Numbered from the stretch's first letter, positions 7,481 through 15,308 are shown. The stretch is DNA of 20,781 bases from CAZJGG01 sp964545475 (GCA_964545475.1 CAZJGG010000055.1:1-20781); one strand, 5' to 3'. Made by a program: numbers and translations. The notes: generated by a model not told the origin, from the sequence alone.

Positions 7481-7528
7481 CTCCCAAAAAAGCCGCATAA
7501 CATTTTAGTTATGCGGCTTTTTTGGGAG
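7481..7528. terminator. Bidirectional intrinsic terminator between the chemoreceptor gene and the PTS operon
   Basis: A perfect 21-bp stem (7481-7501 with 7508-7528) and a 6-base loop. The stem's AAAAAA/TTTTTT block is followed by the GGGAG arm, and T-rich sequence follows on the plus side (TTTTTAAAG). Its position between two convergent transcription units, 33 bases after the chemoreceptor stop and 11 bases after the Enzyme I stop, supports use in both directions. Confidence 0.9.
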
Positions 7529-7539
7529 TTTTTAAAGAC

Positions 7540-9159
7540 TTAGATTATCTGTCTTACTTTTTCTCTTAATGGGAGAACAAAAGACGGGGAAACCGAGAGC
7601 TCATCCACTCCAATAGAAATAAAATAATCAGTTAGCGACAAATCAGCACCAAGTTCACCGCAAATTCCAACCCAAATACCGTTTTTATGGGCGTTTTCAA
7701 CAACCATTGCAATTAGCCTTAAAATAGCAGGGTGTTTTGTATTGCAAAACGGTTCTAGACTTGGGTTTTGTCTGTCTATTGCTAAAGTATACTGAGTTAA
7801 GTCATTAGAACCTATACTGAAAAAGTCAACTAATTCTGCAAGCTCATCGCTCATTATTGCAGCAGCCGGGGTTTCAATCATAATACCAAACTCAATATTT
7901 TCAGAATAAGGTAATCCATCGTTTTTAAGCTCTGTTTTTACCTCTTCTACTATTTCTAATATTTGTTTTACTTCCGATGAACAAATTATCATGGGGAACA
8001 TTATGGCTAGGTTGCCGAATACTGAAGCACGTAGTAATGCTCTAATTTGCGTCTTAAAAATTTCAATTCGGGTTAAGCATATACGTATGGCTCGAAAACC
8101 CAATGCCGGATTTTCCTCTTTTGGCAAATTAAAATAATCAATCTGTTTATCTGCGCCAATATCTAGGGTACGAATTACAACACGTTTACCGCCCATTGAT
8201 TCAAGAACTTTCTTATATACGGAAAATTGTTTTTCCTCGGTTGGATAATCGGTTTCTTCTAAGTAAAGGAATTCACTGCGGAAAAGCCCGATGCCCCCTG
8301 CATCATTTTGTAATACTAAGCCAATGTCATTAATACTTCCGATATTAGCATAAATATCAATCTTTTTTCCGCTTAATGTCACGTTTTCTTTTCCTTTTAA
8401 TTCTTGTAACAGACGTCGTTTTTCCTGCTCTTCTCTTTGCTTAGTTGTATATTCAGTTAAAGTTTCTTCATCAGGGTTAATAAAAACTTTGCCAAGTTTG
8501 CCGTCAATAATTGCAAATTCACCGTCATATTCTTCTTTTAAGTAATCGTCTAAGCCTATTACTGCCGGGATATTCATAGTACGTGCAAGTATTGCAGTAT
8601 GCGAATTTGATGAACCATGTTTTGTTATAAAAGCAAGAACGTTATCTTTTTCAAGCTGAACAGTTTCGCTGGGAGCTAAATCGTCTGCGGCAATTATTAC
8701 GGGCTCTGTTGCTTTAACAGTTTTATCAACACCGCCTAAAATATTTAAAAGTCTGTTTGTAATATCTTTAACATCGGCTGCTCTGGCTTGCATATAAGTA
8801 TCTTCCATAGCAGAAAACATATTTGAGAAATTGTCGCCTGTTACAGCAATAGCATAATCTGCATTAACACTTTGCATTTTTATAATATTTATTATAGAAT
8901 CGCAATAATCTTCGTCTTCAAGCATCATTTTGTGTATTTCAAAAATCATTGCATTTGCTTCGCCGACGTCTTTTAATGCAGTTTCATAAATTTGTTCAAG
9001 CTCTGATATTGCAGTTGCTTTTGTTTGCTCAAATCTTTTAATTTCAGCTTCCATGTCATCTGTATGATAACGTTTAACTTCATTATTTCCACGTTTGAAA
9101 AATAATATTTTCCCTATAGCTATTCCGCCGCAAACAGATTTTCCTTCTAAAATCATCAT
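7540..9159 (-). CDS. ptsI: Phosphoenolpyruvate-protein phosphotransferase (PTS Enzyme I)
   Basis: Enzyme I takes the phosphoryl group from PEP and gives it to HPr in the cytoplasm. The 539-aa protein shows an N-terminal HPr-binding helical domain, the phosphohistidine domain with active His187 (GSSNSHTAILARTMN), and the PEP-binding barrel with FSIGSNDLTQYTLAIDR and catalytic Cys500 (GICGELGAD). Family members are usually ~570 aa; this one ends soon after LPLREKVRQII, so only the last helix is trimmed. The start has a run of seven G residues 8 bases upstream of the first of two adjacent ATG codons. It is the last gene of the mannitol-type operon, 22 bases after HPr. Whether it is the cell's only Enzyme I or a dedicated second copy cannot be told from this window. 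Confidence 0.93.
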   Translation of the reverse strand: MMILEGKSVCGGIAIGKILFFKRGNNEVKRYHTDDMEAEIKRFEQTKATAISELEQIYETALKDVGEANAMIFEIHKMMLEDEDYCDSIINIIKMQSVNADYAIAVTGDNFSNMFSAMEDTYMQARAADVKDITNRLLNILGGVDKTVKATEPVIIAADDLAPSETVQLEKDNVLAFITKHGSSNSHTAILARTMNIPAVIGLDDYLKEEYDGEFAIIDGKLGKVFINPDEETLTEYTTKQREEQEKRRLLQELKGKENVTLSGKKIDIYANIGSINDIGLVLQNDAGGIGLFRSEFLYLEETDYPTEEKQFSVYKKVLESMGGKRVVIRTLDIGADKQIDYFNLPKEENPALGFRAIRICLTRIEIFKTQIRALLRASVFGNLAIMFPMIICSSEVKQILEIVEEVKTELKNDGLPYSENIEFGIMIETPAAAIMSDELAELVDFFSIGSNDLTQYTLAIDRQNPSLEPFCNTKHPAILRLIAMVVENAHKNGIWVGICGELGADLSLTDYFISIGVDELSVSPSFVLPLREKVRQII

Positions 9160-9181
9160 TACTATTGCCCCCCAACGCTAA

Positions 9182-9439
9182 CTATAAGCTGGCCTTAATT
9201 AATTCGCTTAAAGAAAATAATGCATTTTCCTCGTCTTCTCCATCAATAGCAATTGTAATTTCATCATTTTTTTTTGCTCCAAGGGCCATTACAGAAAAAA
9301 TCTTCTTTAGATCCCCTTTTTTCTCCCCTTTAGAAATAGTTATGAAACTTTTAAATTCCATAGCTTTTTTAACTAAAACCCCGGCTGGTCTTGCATGTAT
9401 CCCTTCGGGGTCTTGAATTATATAACTAAATGATTGCAT
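9182..9439 (-). CDS. ptsH: HPr-family phosphocarrier lacking the regulatory serine (Lys46)
   Basis: HPr relays phosphate from Enzyme I to sugar-specific IIA proteins. The 85-aa sequence aligns without gaps to Bacillus subtilis HPr over residues 13-54 as I remember it: GIHARPAG carries the active His15 and Arg17, and the LKSIMG segment becomes LKKIFS. Lys therefore occupies position 46, where Gram-positive HPr has the serine phosphorylated by HPr kinase. This HPr should work in transport but could not be seryl-phosphorylated at the usual site, so it would escape or not take part in CcpA-dependent catabolite repression. The start has AAGGAGG 5 bases upstream, overlapping the stop codon of the preceding dehydrogenase gene, so translation is tightly linked. 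Confidence 0.92.
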   Translation of the reverse strand: MQSFSYIIQDPEGIHARPAGVLVKKAMEFKSFITISKGEKKGDLKKIFSVMALGAKKNDEITIAIDGEDEENALFSLSELIKASL

Positions 9440-9449
9440 AATATCCTCC

Positions 9450-10703
9450 TTATTTAAAGTTATTTAACAAATATTTCTCCGCCTCATAACACCATAAACC
9501 GTTGTTTGCATCAACAATATCCGCCAATTCTATAAATCTTTTATCTTGCTGCCCTTTTTCTCTTAGCTTCTTAAGTTCGGTTAGCTCCATATTAATATGG
9601 TTGTATACGAGTTTCTTGCCTCCGGGTATACTGGGGAGGTTTAATATAGTTTCAGCAGCGCAGTCAATCCCGCCTATATGAGTTACCATAACAGCTGGGT
9701 TTATTTTGCCTTCGCTTGATAGCTTTAGTGATTCTTTTAAGTCATCGGTGTTGCCGCCTGTAGTTCCCATAATATGTGTCATATTGTAATGAACATTGTA
9801 ATAGTTAACAGGGGCGGAAAATTCTGTGTCAGTGGGCCCTGCAAAGAAATTAAGGCAACCGTCTCTGCCTAAAATCTTGTCTGCCTGTATAAGAACGTCT
9901 TTAACAGGGGCATATGCAAAAACATCATCAAAGCCGCCGTCTGATATTTCAAGTAATTTTTTTACAGGGTCTTTTTCTGTTTTTGTATTGATATAAACAA
10001 GTTCAATACCTATTTCTTTTGCGTGTGCCGCCGGAAATAATTTTTCGGCTCTTTTTAAGCGGTCATCGTCTATATCAGTAACAACCAAAAGGCCTGGTCT
10101 GCGGTCACAATGCAGAGCATAATCAATTGCCCCAAGGCCCATTGGCCCTGCTGCGGCTAAAAGTGCAGTTTTTCCGCCCTCTTTAATGCCCATGTTATGT
10201 TCATAACATCCCATTTTGGTGTGGTAATTTGCATGAAAAGCACCTATAATACATGACATTGGCTCTGCAAGTGAAGCTTCGTAATATGACTTCCCGTCGT
10301 AGTTAAGCAAACAATCCAGTTCCATAACTTCATGGGGAATAATATTGTAAGTTGCATTGCCGCCAAAAAATTCATATGAGTAGCCAGGACTCCACATAGT
10401 CCCTTTATAGTTTAATGCAGGCTGTAATGCAAATTTTGTTCCCTCTTTAAATTTATCTTTATGCTTGCTTCCGACTTTTATTATGTTTCCGGAACATTCG
10501 TGACCCATAATAACAGGGTTTGTTGCAATATTTTTAGGCACACGTTTGTGGGCTGTACCAAGTGAAGCACATTTATAAGTAGACATACAAACGCTGTCTG
10601 AAATTACTTCTACTAATATTTCATCATCTTTAATTTCCGGAAGTTCAAATTCTTCAAGCCGCAAATCTTTTGCGTCATAAAGCCTGACTGCTTTTGTTTT
10701 CAT
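9450..10703 (-). CDS. SorE-like zinc-dependent medium-chain dehydrogenase (predicted hexitol-phosphate 2-dehydrogenase)
   Basis: A 417-aa medium-chain dehydrogenase resembling L-sorbose-1-phosphate reductase (SorE) from its opening (MKTKAVRLYDAKDLRLEEFE) onwards. Catalytic-zinc ligands appear as Cys39, His68 and Glu69 (GHECSG). The structural-zinc four-cysteine lobe of alcohol dehydrogenases is absent. The nucleotide-binding turn is AAAGPMGLGAID, and VVTDIDDDRLKRA carries the acidic residues typical of an NAD(H)-binding strand end. SorE interconverts L-sorbose-1-P and D-glucitol-6-P, acting on the carbon next to the phosphorylated one. In a mannitol-PTS operon without mtlD, the predicted reaction is mannitol-1-P to fructose-1-P, feeding the kinase encoded just upstream. 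That substrate is inferred, not seen. A good AGGAG lies 8 bases before the ATG. Confidence 0.8.
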   Translation of the reverse strand: MKTKAVRLYDAKDLRLEEFELPEIKDDEILVEVISDSVCMSTYKCASLGTAHKRVPKNIATNPVIMGHECSGNIIKVGSKHKDKFKEGTKFALQPALNYKGTMWSPGYSYEFFGGNATYNIIPHEVMELDCLLNYDGKSYYEASLAEPMSCIIGAFHANYHTKMGCYEHNMGIKEGGKTALLAAAGPMGLGAIDYALHCDRRPGLLVVTDIDDDRLKRAEKLFPAAHAKEIGIELVYINTKTEKDPVKKLLEISDGGFDDVFAYAPVKDVLIQADKILGRDGCLNFFAGPTDTEFSAPVNYYNVHYNMTHIMGTTGGNTDDLKESLKLSSEGKINPAVMVTHIGGIDCAAETILNLPSIPGGKKLVYNHINMELTELKKLREKGQQDKRFIELADIVDANNGLWCYEAEKYLLNNFK

Positions 10704-10733
10704 TATAAAAACTCCTAACCTCTATAAATTCAA

Positions 10734-11663
10734 TTAACATTGTGTAAAGTTAACAAGACTTTTAAGTTTTAATATTTCTTCATACTCTGCCGGTTGAGTG
10801 CCGCTTACAGTTACATTCGCTGCGCTTGTGGCAATTGCCATTTTAACTGTATCTTCAGGAGTATCGCCCCTAAGCTCGCTTAGAACAAGGGAAGCAACCA
10901 TAGAATCGCCTGCGCCCACAGTACTTTTAACATTGACCTTTATACCGTTACTAATAATTGTTTTATCTTTAGTATTAAATAAAGCCCCGTCCCCTCCTAA
11001 AGATACAACAACTTTTTGTATACCCAGCTCAATAAAGTATTTACAAGCTTCTTTAATTTCCTGGATATTATTAAATTTTTTACCGAAATAACTTTCAAGT
11101 TCTGCAATGTTAGGCTTAATTAAATAGGGAACGGCCTTTATTCCTTCTTTAAACATTTCGCCGTCTACATCTAAAAAAACTTTTGCTCCTTTTTCTTTGC
11201 ACATATTTGTTAGTGTATAATAGATATCTTTACTAACACCTTGTGGTATGCTCCCTGAAAATATTGTTATGTCTCCTGGGTTTACAGCGTTTATTAGTTT
11301 TTCTTTAACTTTATTAACAATATCTGAAGTAACAAAGAAACCGCTTTCGTTAATGTCAGTATTCATGTTGTTTGCTGTGTCTATGATTTTTAAGTTTACC
11401 CGTGTTTCCCCATCTGCAAATACAAAATCCGTAGCAATATTTAATTGCTCTACATATTCTTTAACAGCGTTTCCGTTATTTCCCCCAAGTATCCCCATGG
11501 CAATAGAATCTAGCCCCATGCTTTTTAAAACCTTTGAAACATTTATCCCTTTACCGCCGCCGTCTATCCGCATAGATGTTATACGATTAACTTCCCCGGG
11601 ATTTAAACCGGGGATTTCTACGGTTTTATCCAAAGCCGGGTTTAGTGTTAATGTTATAATCAT
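10734..11663 (-). CDS. fruK: 1-phosphofructokinase-family kinase (PfkB/FruK/LacC)
   Basis: A 309-aa ribokinase-fold sugar-phosphate kinase. It begins MIITLTLNPALDKTVEI, has the GGKGINVS substrate/phosphate signature near residue 40 and the STVGAGDSMVA motif with catalytic Asp253. The first two features are those of fructose-1-phosphate and tagatose-6-phosphate kinases, which make ketose 1,6-bisphosphates. I placed the start at 11663, not 11690. It forms an ATGA overlap with the IIA stop, GGTGG sits 8 bases before it, and the family's proteins begin at this methionine. Its presence beside a mannitol PTS suggests the intermediate is fructose-1-P. Tagatose-6-P kinase activity is the alternative. 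Confidence 0.88.
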   Translation of the reverse strand: MIITLTLNPALDKTVEIPGLNPGEVNRITSMRIDGGGKGINVSKVLKSMGLDSIAMGILGGNNGNAVKEYVEQLNIATDFVFADGETRVNLKIIDTANNMNTDINESGFFVTSDIVNKVKEKLINAVNPGDITIFSGSIPQGVSKDIYYTLTNMCKEKGAKVFLDVDGEMFKEGIKAVPYLIKPNIAELESYFGKKFNNIQEIKEACKYFIELGIQKVVVSLGGDGALFNTKDKTIISNGIKVNVKSTVGAGDSMVASLVLSELRGDTPEDTVKMAIATSAANVTVSGTQPAEYEEILKLKSLVNFTQC

Positions 11664-12130
11664 AGATCCACCTTCAAATTCACGAAACATTCATAAAGAA
11701 AATGTTTATCGTTAGAAAATTTAATTTTATTAAATAATTCCTCGTCCATAGCAAATTCTGATATTGCCGCAAGAACAGGTAAATGTTCATCATTTGCTCC
11801 GGCAATTCCAACAACTAGATACGCCTTTTCATCTCCGAAATCTACTCCGTCCTTAAATTGTAAAACGGAAATGCCTGTTTTTTTAATAAACTTCTTAGCC
11901 TCCGAAGTGCCATGGGGAATCGCAAGACCTTCGCCCATATATGTGCTTACAATATTTTCCCGGGCTATCATTGCGTCTATGTAGCCTTCATCTACACAAC
12001 CACGCTTTAAAAGTAACTCTCCTGCCATTTTGATAGCTTCTACTTTATCAACAGTTTCAAGACCTACCTTAATATCTTCTATATTAAGAATAGAGCTTTC
12101 TTTCTTTTTACCAAATCCGAAAAGCGCCAT
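11660..12130 (-). CDS. mtlF: Mannitol-specific PTS IIA component
   Basis: The cytoplasmic phosphocarrier between HPr and the IIB domain of MtlA, 156 aa. The active site is His73 in GEGLAIPHGT, and the surrounding sequence (LLKRGCVDEGYIDAMIARE, YMGEGLAIPHGTSEAK, VVGIAGANDEHL) matches mannitol IIA proteins rather than fructose ones. A basic leader MALFGFGKKKES precedes the domain. The start has AGGAGG 7 bases upstream; the gene follows mtlR by 26 bases and its TGA overlaps the kinase ATG. In some Firmicutes a IIA-like domain is fused to MtlR; here it is only a separate protein. Confidence 0.92.
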   Translation of the reverse strand: MALFGFGKKKESSILNIEDIKVGLETVDKVEAIKMAGELLLKRGCVDEGYIDAMIARENIVSTYMGEGLAIPHGTSEAKKFIKKTGISVLQFKDGVDFGDEKAYLVVGIAGANDEHLPVLAAISEFAMDEELFNKIKFSNDKHFLYECFVNLKVDL

Positions 12131-12156
12131 AGTCTTCCTCCTATTTTTTATATAAA

Positions 12157-13665
12157 TTATGAAAGTATTTCTTTAATCTTTTTTTCAACTGCCAACTTAT
12201 CACTTTCAAGCAGAAACGGTGATACTTTTACACAGGGGATGCTTCCTGTATTTATATCAGCAGTAGAAACAATAAAGTTAATACCTTTAGCCATAAGCTT
12301 TTCTTGGTCGAAATCTGAAGTTGCAATATTTTGAACTATGTTAATATTATTAAATTCCTTTAAAAGTCTTGCTGCTAGCAGCCTTGAAGATACCATGCCA
12401 GAAGGGCAGCTAACAACGATTTTACATACACGGTTTTGGCTAACTTCTTTATCTTCAAGAGCTGTTCCTAAATGCATGGCAATAAACCCGATTTCCTCAG
12501 GGGGGATTGATATTCCCAGTTCATCCTCTGCAATTTTGGCACATAACACTGCCATATTATAGACATGTCTGTAGTGTTCCTTTATATTGTCTATTAGAGG
12601 GTTTGTAATTTCCAGACCCAAAGAAATTCTTTTATAGGCATGGGTAAAATGAGAAAGAAAGCTTTCATAAAACCTTGATGCTCTTGTTAAGACAAGTGAA
12701 GTTTTGTTTTCTACAAGACCGATCATTTTATCTACAACAATTTTAATTTTCTCATCGGTCTGGCTATAGTCAGAACTTCTTGCGCCAATTAGCAGCATAG
12801 TCAAGTAAGTTACTTCATTATTAGAAATATCAATTTTAAAGCTTTCTGATAATATTTTTGCAATTTCTTTAGCTGTTGATAGTTCATTAACAATATCAGA
12901 ATCTACAAATAAATTAGTATCTAATTCAGTATTTTTACCATCTCTTATTCTTAGGACAAATACATATAAGTTGATCAAAAAGTTAATATACGCATGGTCA
13001 TTTGCAAAAGCGAAATATTTATGCTTAATATTTCCTGCAATATCTACAATTTGTTCTAATATAGGCTTATTAATTAAATTTGTAGAGTCTTGAGCTAGTA
13101 TTTTTTGAGCTAATGGCTTTTTGTCTTTTTTATCGGTTATTGTATTCCAGTCAAGGCTTGAAACAATTAGCTTACGCATGGCTCTTCGTATACATATTTC
13201 TCTGCTTTCAATATAAATACCGACACCTTGCTTTTTTATAAGCTTTACACCGTTATCAGCAAGCCATTGTTCACATTTTATAAAATCATTTGCAATTGTC
13301 GCCTCTGTAACTTTCAAGCGTTTAGTAAAAAAATAGGTTTTGATAGGTTCATTCTCTTTTAACAGCCACATTATAATAAAATTGCACCGTTCTGTTTTGC
13401 CGTAAGCAACTGTATTGGTATTTTCAGATATACTATTAATAATAATGTCAATATTATCTTTTTCTAAAGCAAGCTTTACGCCATAAGCCGGTTTTTTTAT
13501 AAGTGAGGCATTAAAATCGTGTAAATAAAGTTCAACAACTTCTAGTTCACGCTGAATGGTTTTTTTACTGACAGCCAAATGTTCTGCAAGCATGTTTACA
13601 GTAATAAAGTTATCTTGCTCTGCAATTTTTGCTAATATTCGCTTTTGTCGAGAAGTAAGCAACAT
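12157..13665 (-). CDS. mtlR: MtlR-type PRD-containing transcriptional activator lacking the C-terminal IIA-like domain
   Basis: A 502-aa regulator. It has an N-terminal DNA-binding winged HTH (SRQKRILAKIAEQDNFITVN, then LAVSKKTIQRELEVV) and a second HTH (about residues 75-140). Two PTS regulation domains follow: PRD1 around HKYFAFANDHAYINFL and PRD2 around HFTHAYKRISLGLEI and GFIAMHLG. It ends with a IIB-Gat-like domain whose cysteine lies in VVSCPSGMVSSR. Known MtlR proteins of ~690 aa end with a IIA-like domain; this one stops after IIB. Activity is expected to be set by phosphorylation of PRD histidines by HPr and of the IIB-like domain by PTS proteins. The DNA-binding N-terminus, not an RNA-binding CAT domain, argues for activation rather than antitermination. 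GGGGGTG precedes the ATG. Confidence 0.88.
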   Translation of the reverse strand: MLLTSRQKRILAKIAEQDNFITVNMLAEHLAVSKKTIQRELEVVELYLHDFNASLIKKPAYGVKLALEKDNIDIIINSISENTNTVAYGKTERCNFIIMWLLKENEPIKTYFFTKRLKVTEATIANDFIKCEQWLADNGVKLIKKQGVGIYIESREICIRRAMRKLIVSSLDWNTITDKKDKKPLAQKILAQDSTNLINKPILEQIVDIAGNIKHKYFAFANDHAYINFLINLYVFVLRIRDGKNTELDTNLFVDSDIVNELSTAKEIAKILSESFKIDISNNEVTYLTMLLIGARSSDYSQTDEKIKIVVDKMIGLVENKTSLVLTRASRFYESFLSHFTHAYKRISLGLEITNPLIDNIKEHYRHVYNMAVLCAKIAEDELGISIPPEEIGFIAMHLGTALEDKEVSQNRVCKIVVSCPSGMVSSRLLAARLLKEFNNINIVQNIATSDFDQEKLMAKGINFIVSTADINTGSIPCVKVSPFLLESDKLAVEKKIKEILS

Positions 13666-13716
13666 GTTTTCACCCCCAATATAGCTATTTGCAAAAGCAT
13701 AAACAGCTTACCTGTT

Positions 13717-13783
13717 AATGTTTTGTAAAATTGCTCTACTATGAAAAGTAGCCGGAAATACGCCAAAATGGTTTACAAAATTG
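13717..13783 (-). promoter_or_regulatory. Pair of 17-bp near-identical sites 50 bp apart in the mtlA-mtlR gap
   Basis: AATGTTTTGTAAAATTG (13717-13733) and AATGGTTTACAAAATTG (13767-13783), read on the plus strand, share 14 of 17 bases. They start exactly 50 bp apart, about five helical turns. They occupy the 123-bp gap between the mtlA stop and the mtlR start. They could be regulator sites for internal control of mtlR, or parts of an RNA structure; no clear promoter is visible in the gap. Confidence 0.35.
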
Positions 13784-13788
13784 TATTT

Positions 13789-15186
13789 TTAGAGACTGCC
13801 TTTAGACAATTCTTCAACTAGCATATCATATTCAGGCGCATTCATGAAATTTTTAATAGATATATGTCTTGCATTTGGTATTCTTGATTTTGCTCTGTCA
13901 GTCAACGTAGATTGAGTTATAACTATTGTAGCTTCCATTGGGATAACATCAATTGCAGAATTTTTAACGGTTATTTCAACTCCTGCCTTTTCAAGCATTT
14001 TCTTTAAAACAGTTGCACCCATTGCGCTAGAACCCATGCCTGCATCACAAGCAAATATTATTAATCCTTCTTTTTTTATCGTTTCGTAACGGTTAGTTTC
14101 CTCTTTAGAAAGGTTTTTATTTTGTTTTGATTGTTCAGTTGCTTTTTCTAAGGCTTCGTCGCTTACGTCTCCGGAGCGTTTTACAATAACCATAGAAATT
14201 GCAAAAGATACAATAGTTGCAACTAAAACGCCGGCAAGTACAGGAATTAATCCGTCTTTTGGGGACATTGCCGCTAAAGCGAAAATACTTCCTGGGGAAG
14301 GTGTAGCATATAATCCTGCTCCTGTAATAACAAATGTAAATACCCCTGCAGAACCCCCGGCAATTACTGAAATTAATAACAACGGATTCATTAACACATA
14401 AGGGAAGTAAATTTCATGAATTCCGCCTAAGAAGTGAATAATTACTGCGCCCGGTGCGCTTTGTTTTGCTGTGCCTTTTCCAAACAACCAATATGCCAAT
14501 AAAACACCTAAGCCAGGACCAGGGTTAGATTCTATAAGGAACATAATTGATTTGCCGCTAGCCGCCACCTGCTCTAAGCCGATAGGACCAAATATACCAT
14601 GGTTAATTGCGTTGTTTAAGAAAAGTATTTTAGCCGGCTCAACAAATATTGAGATTAATGGAAGTAAGCCTGCATTGTATATAATGTCTGCGCCTGTTGC
14701 TAAAATTCCTGTTACCAAAGAGACAGCAGGCCCTATTAAAACGTAACCTAGTAACAGCAAAATTAGACCGATTATACCAAGTGAAAAGTTATTAACGAGC
14801 ATTTCAAAGCCTGTTGGAATTTTTCCGTTAATAAGTTTATCAAATTTTTTAATAACAAGCCCAGCAAACGGACCCATTATCATTGCGCCTAAAATCATAG
14901 GAATTTCTGCACCTTGAATAACGCCTATAACAGCTATTGCGGCTATAATACCGCCTCTTACATCGCCGACAATTTTACCCCCTGTATAAGCAACTAAAAT
15001 TGGTAATAAGTATTTAAGCATTGGGTCAACTATTGTTGCAAAAGATTCATTTGGAAGCCAACCTGTGCCAATAAATAAAGCTGTCAGAAATCCCCACGCA
15101 ATAAATGCGCCGATGTTCGGCATAACCATGCTGCTTAAAAAACGACCAAATCTTTGAACCGATTGTTGAGTTGAAGTTTTATTCAT
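13789..15186 (-). CDS. mtlA: Mannitol-specific PTS transporter IICB
   Basis: The 465-aa membrane permease imports and phosphorylates mannitol to mannitol-1-P. The IIC part (about 1-340) is strikingly close to E. coli MtlA as remembered: RFGRFLSSMVMPNIGAFIAW, TGWLPNE, GFEMLVNNFS, FVEPAKILFLNNAINHGIF and GGIHEIYFPYVLMNP, the last containing the conserved GGIHE of mannitol IIC. A polar linker (about 345-370) leads to the IIB domain with phosphocysteine Cys380 (FACDAGMGSSAMG). The C-terminal IIA domain found in E. coli MtlA is absent and is encoded separately as mtlF. The start has AAGGGG upstream. It is the first gene of the operon, which makes mannitol the most likely inducer and substrate. Confidence 0.95.
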   Translation of the reverse strand: MNKTSTQQSVQRFGRFLSSMVMPNIGAFIAWGFLTALFIGTGWLPNESFATIVDPMLKYLLPILVAYTGGKIVGDVRGGIIAAIAVIGVIQGAEIPMILGAMIMGPFAGLVIKKFDKLINGKIPTGFEMLVNNFSLGIIGLILLLLGYVLIGPAVSLVTGILATGADIIYNAGLLPLISIFVEPAKILFLNNAINHGIFGPIGLEQVAASGKSIMFLIESNPGPGLGVLLAYWLFGKGTAKQSAPGAVIIHFLGGIHEIYFPYVLMNPLLLISVIAGGSAGVFTFVITGAGLYATPSPGSIFALAAMSPKDGLIPVLAGVLVATIVSFAISMVIVKRSGDVSDEALEKATEQSKQNKNLSKEETNRYETIKKEGLIIFACDAGMGSSAMGATVLKKMLEKAGVEITVKNSAIDVIPMEATIVITQSTLTDRAKSRIPNARHISIKNFMNAPEYDMLVEELSKGSL

Positions 15187-15221
15187 TACTATTCGCCCCT
15201 TAATTTTTTATCTCTAATTTT

Positions 15222-15250
15222 ATTTTATCTAAAAGACATAATAAATTCAA
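15222..15250 (-). promoter_or_regulatory. Promoter of the mannitol-type PTS operon
   Basis: On the minus strand TTGAAT (15250-15245) and TAAAAT (15227-15222) are separated by exactly 17 bp. The predicted start is near 15214, about 28 bases before the mtlA ATG. No second promoter of similar quality is seen downstream in the operon. Confidence 0.6.
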
Positions 15251-15273
15251 GTTTAAGATAATATGATTTAGTC

Positions 15274-15308
15274 GTTTTGCACTAGTGACAAAATTTTGGT
15301 GCGAAATA
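15274..15308 (-). promoter_or_regulatory. Candidate activator-binding dyads upstream of the mtlA promoter
   Basis: A cluster of half-sites lies just upstream of the -35: GTTTTGCACTAGTGACAAAA, built on the perfect core CACTAGTG (15280-15287), followed by TTTTGGTGCGAAA. TTTTGCAC and GTGCGAAA form a wider dyad. The position, about 60-95 bases before the predicted start, suits an activator such as the MtlR-type protein. Bacillus MtlR sites have a related TTG-N-CAC...GTG-N-CAA look, but spacing differs, so assignment is tentative. Confidence 0.4.

Noticed and set aside
11664..11690. Upstream ATG at 11690 as the start of the 1-phosphofructokinase gene
   Set aside because: It would overlap IIA by 31 bases and add residues not in the family; the ATGA overlap at 11663 with GGTGG upstream is better.
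11248..11715. 155-codon plus-strand frame antisense to the 1-phosphofructokinase gene
   Set aside because: A shadow of a well-supported conserved gene; low-complexity hydrophobic peptide and no ribosome-binding site.
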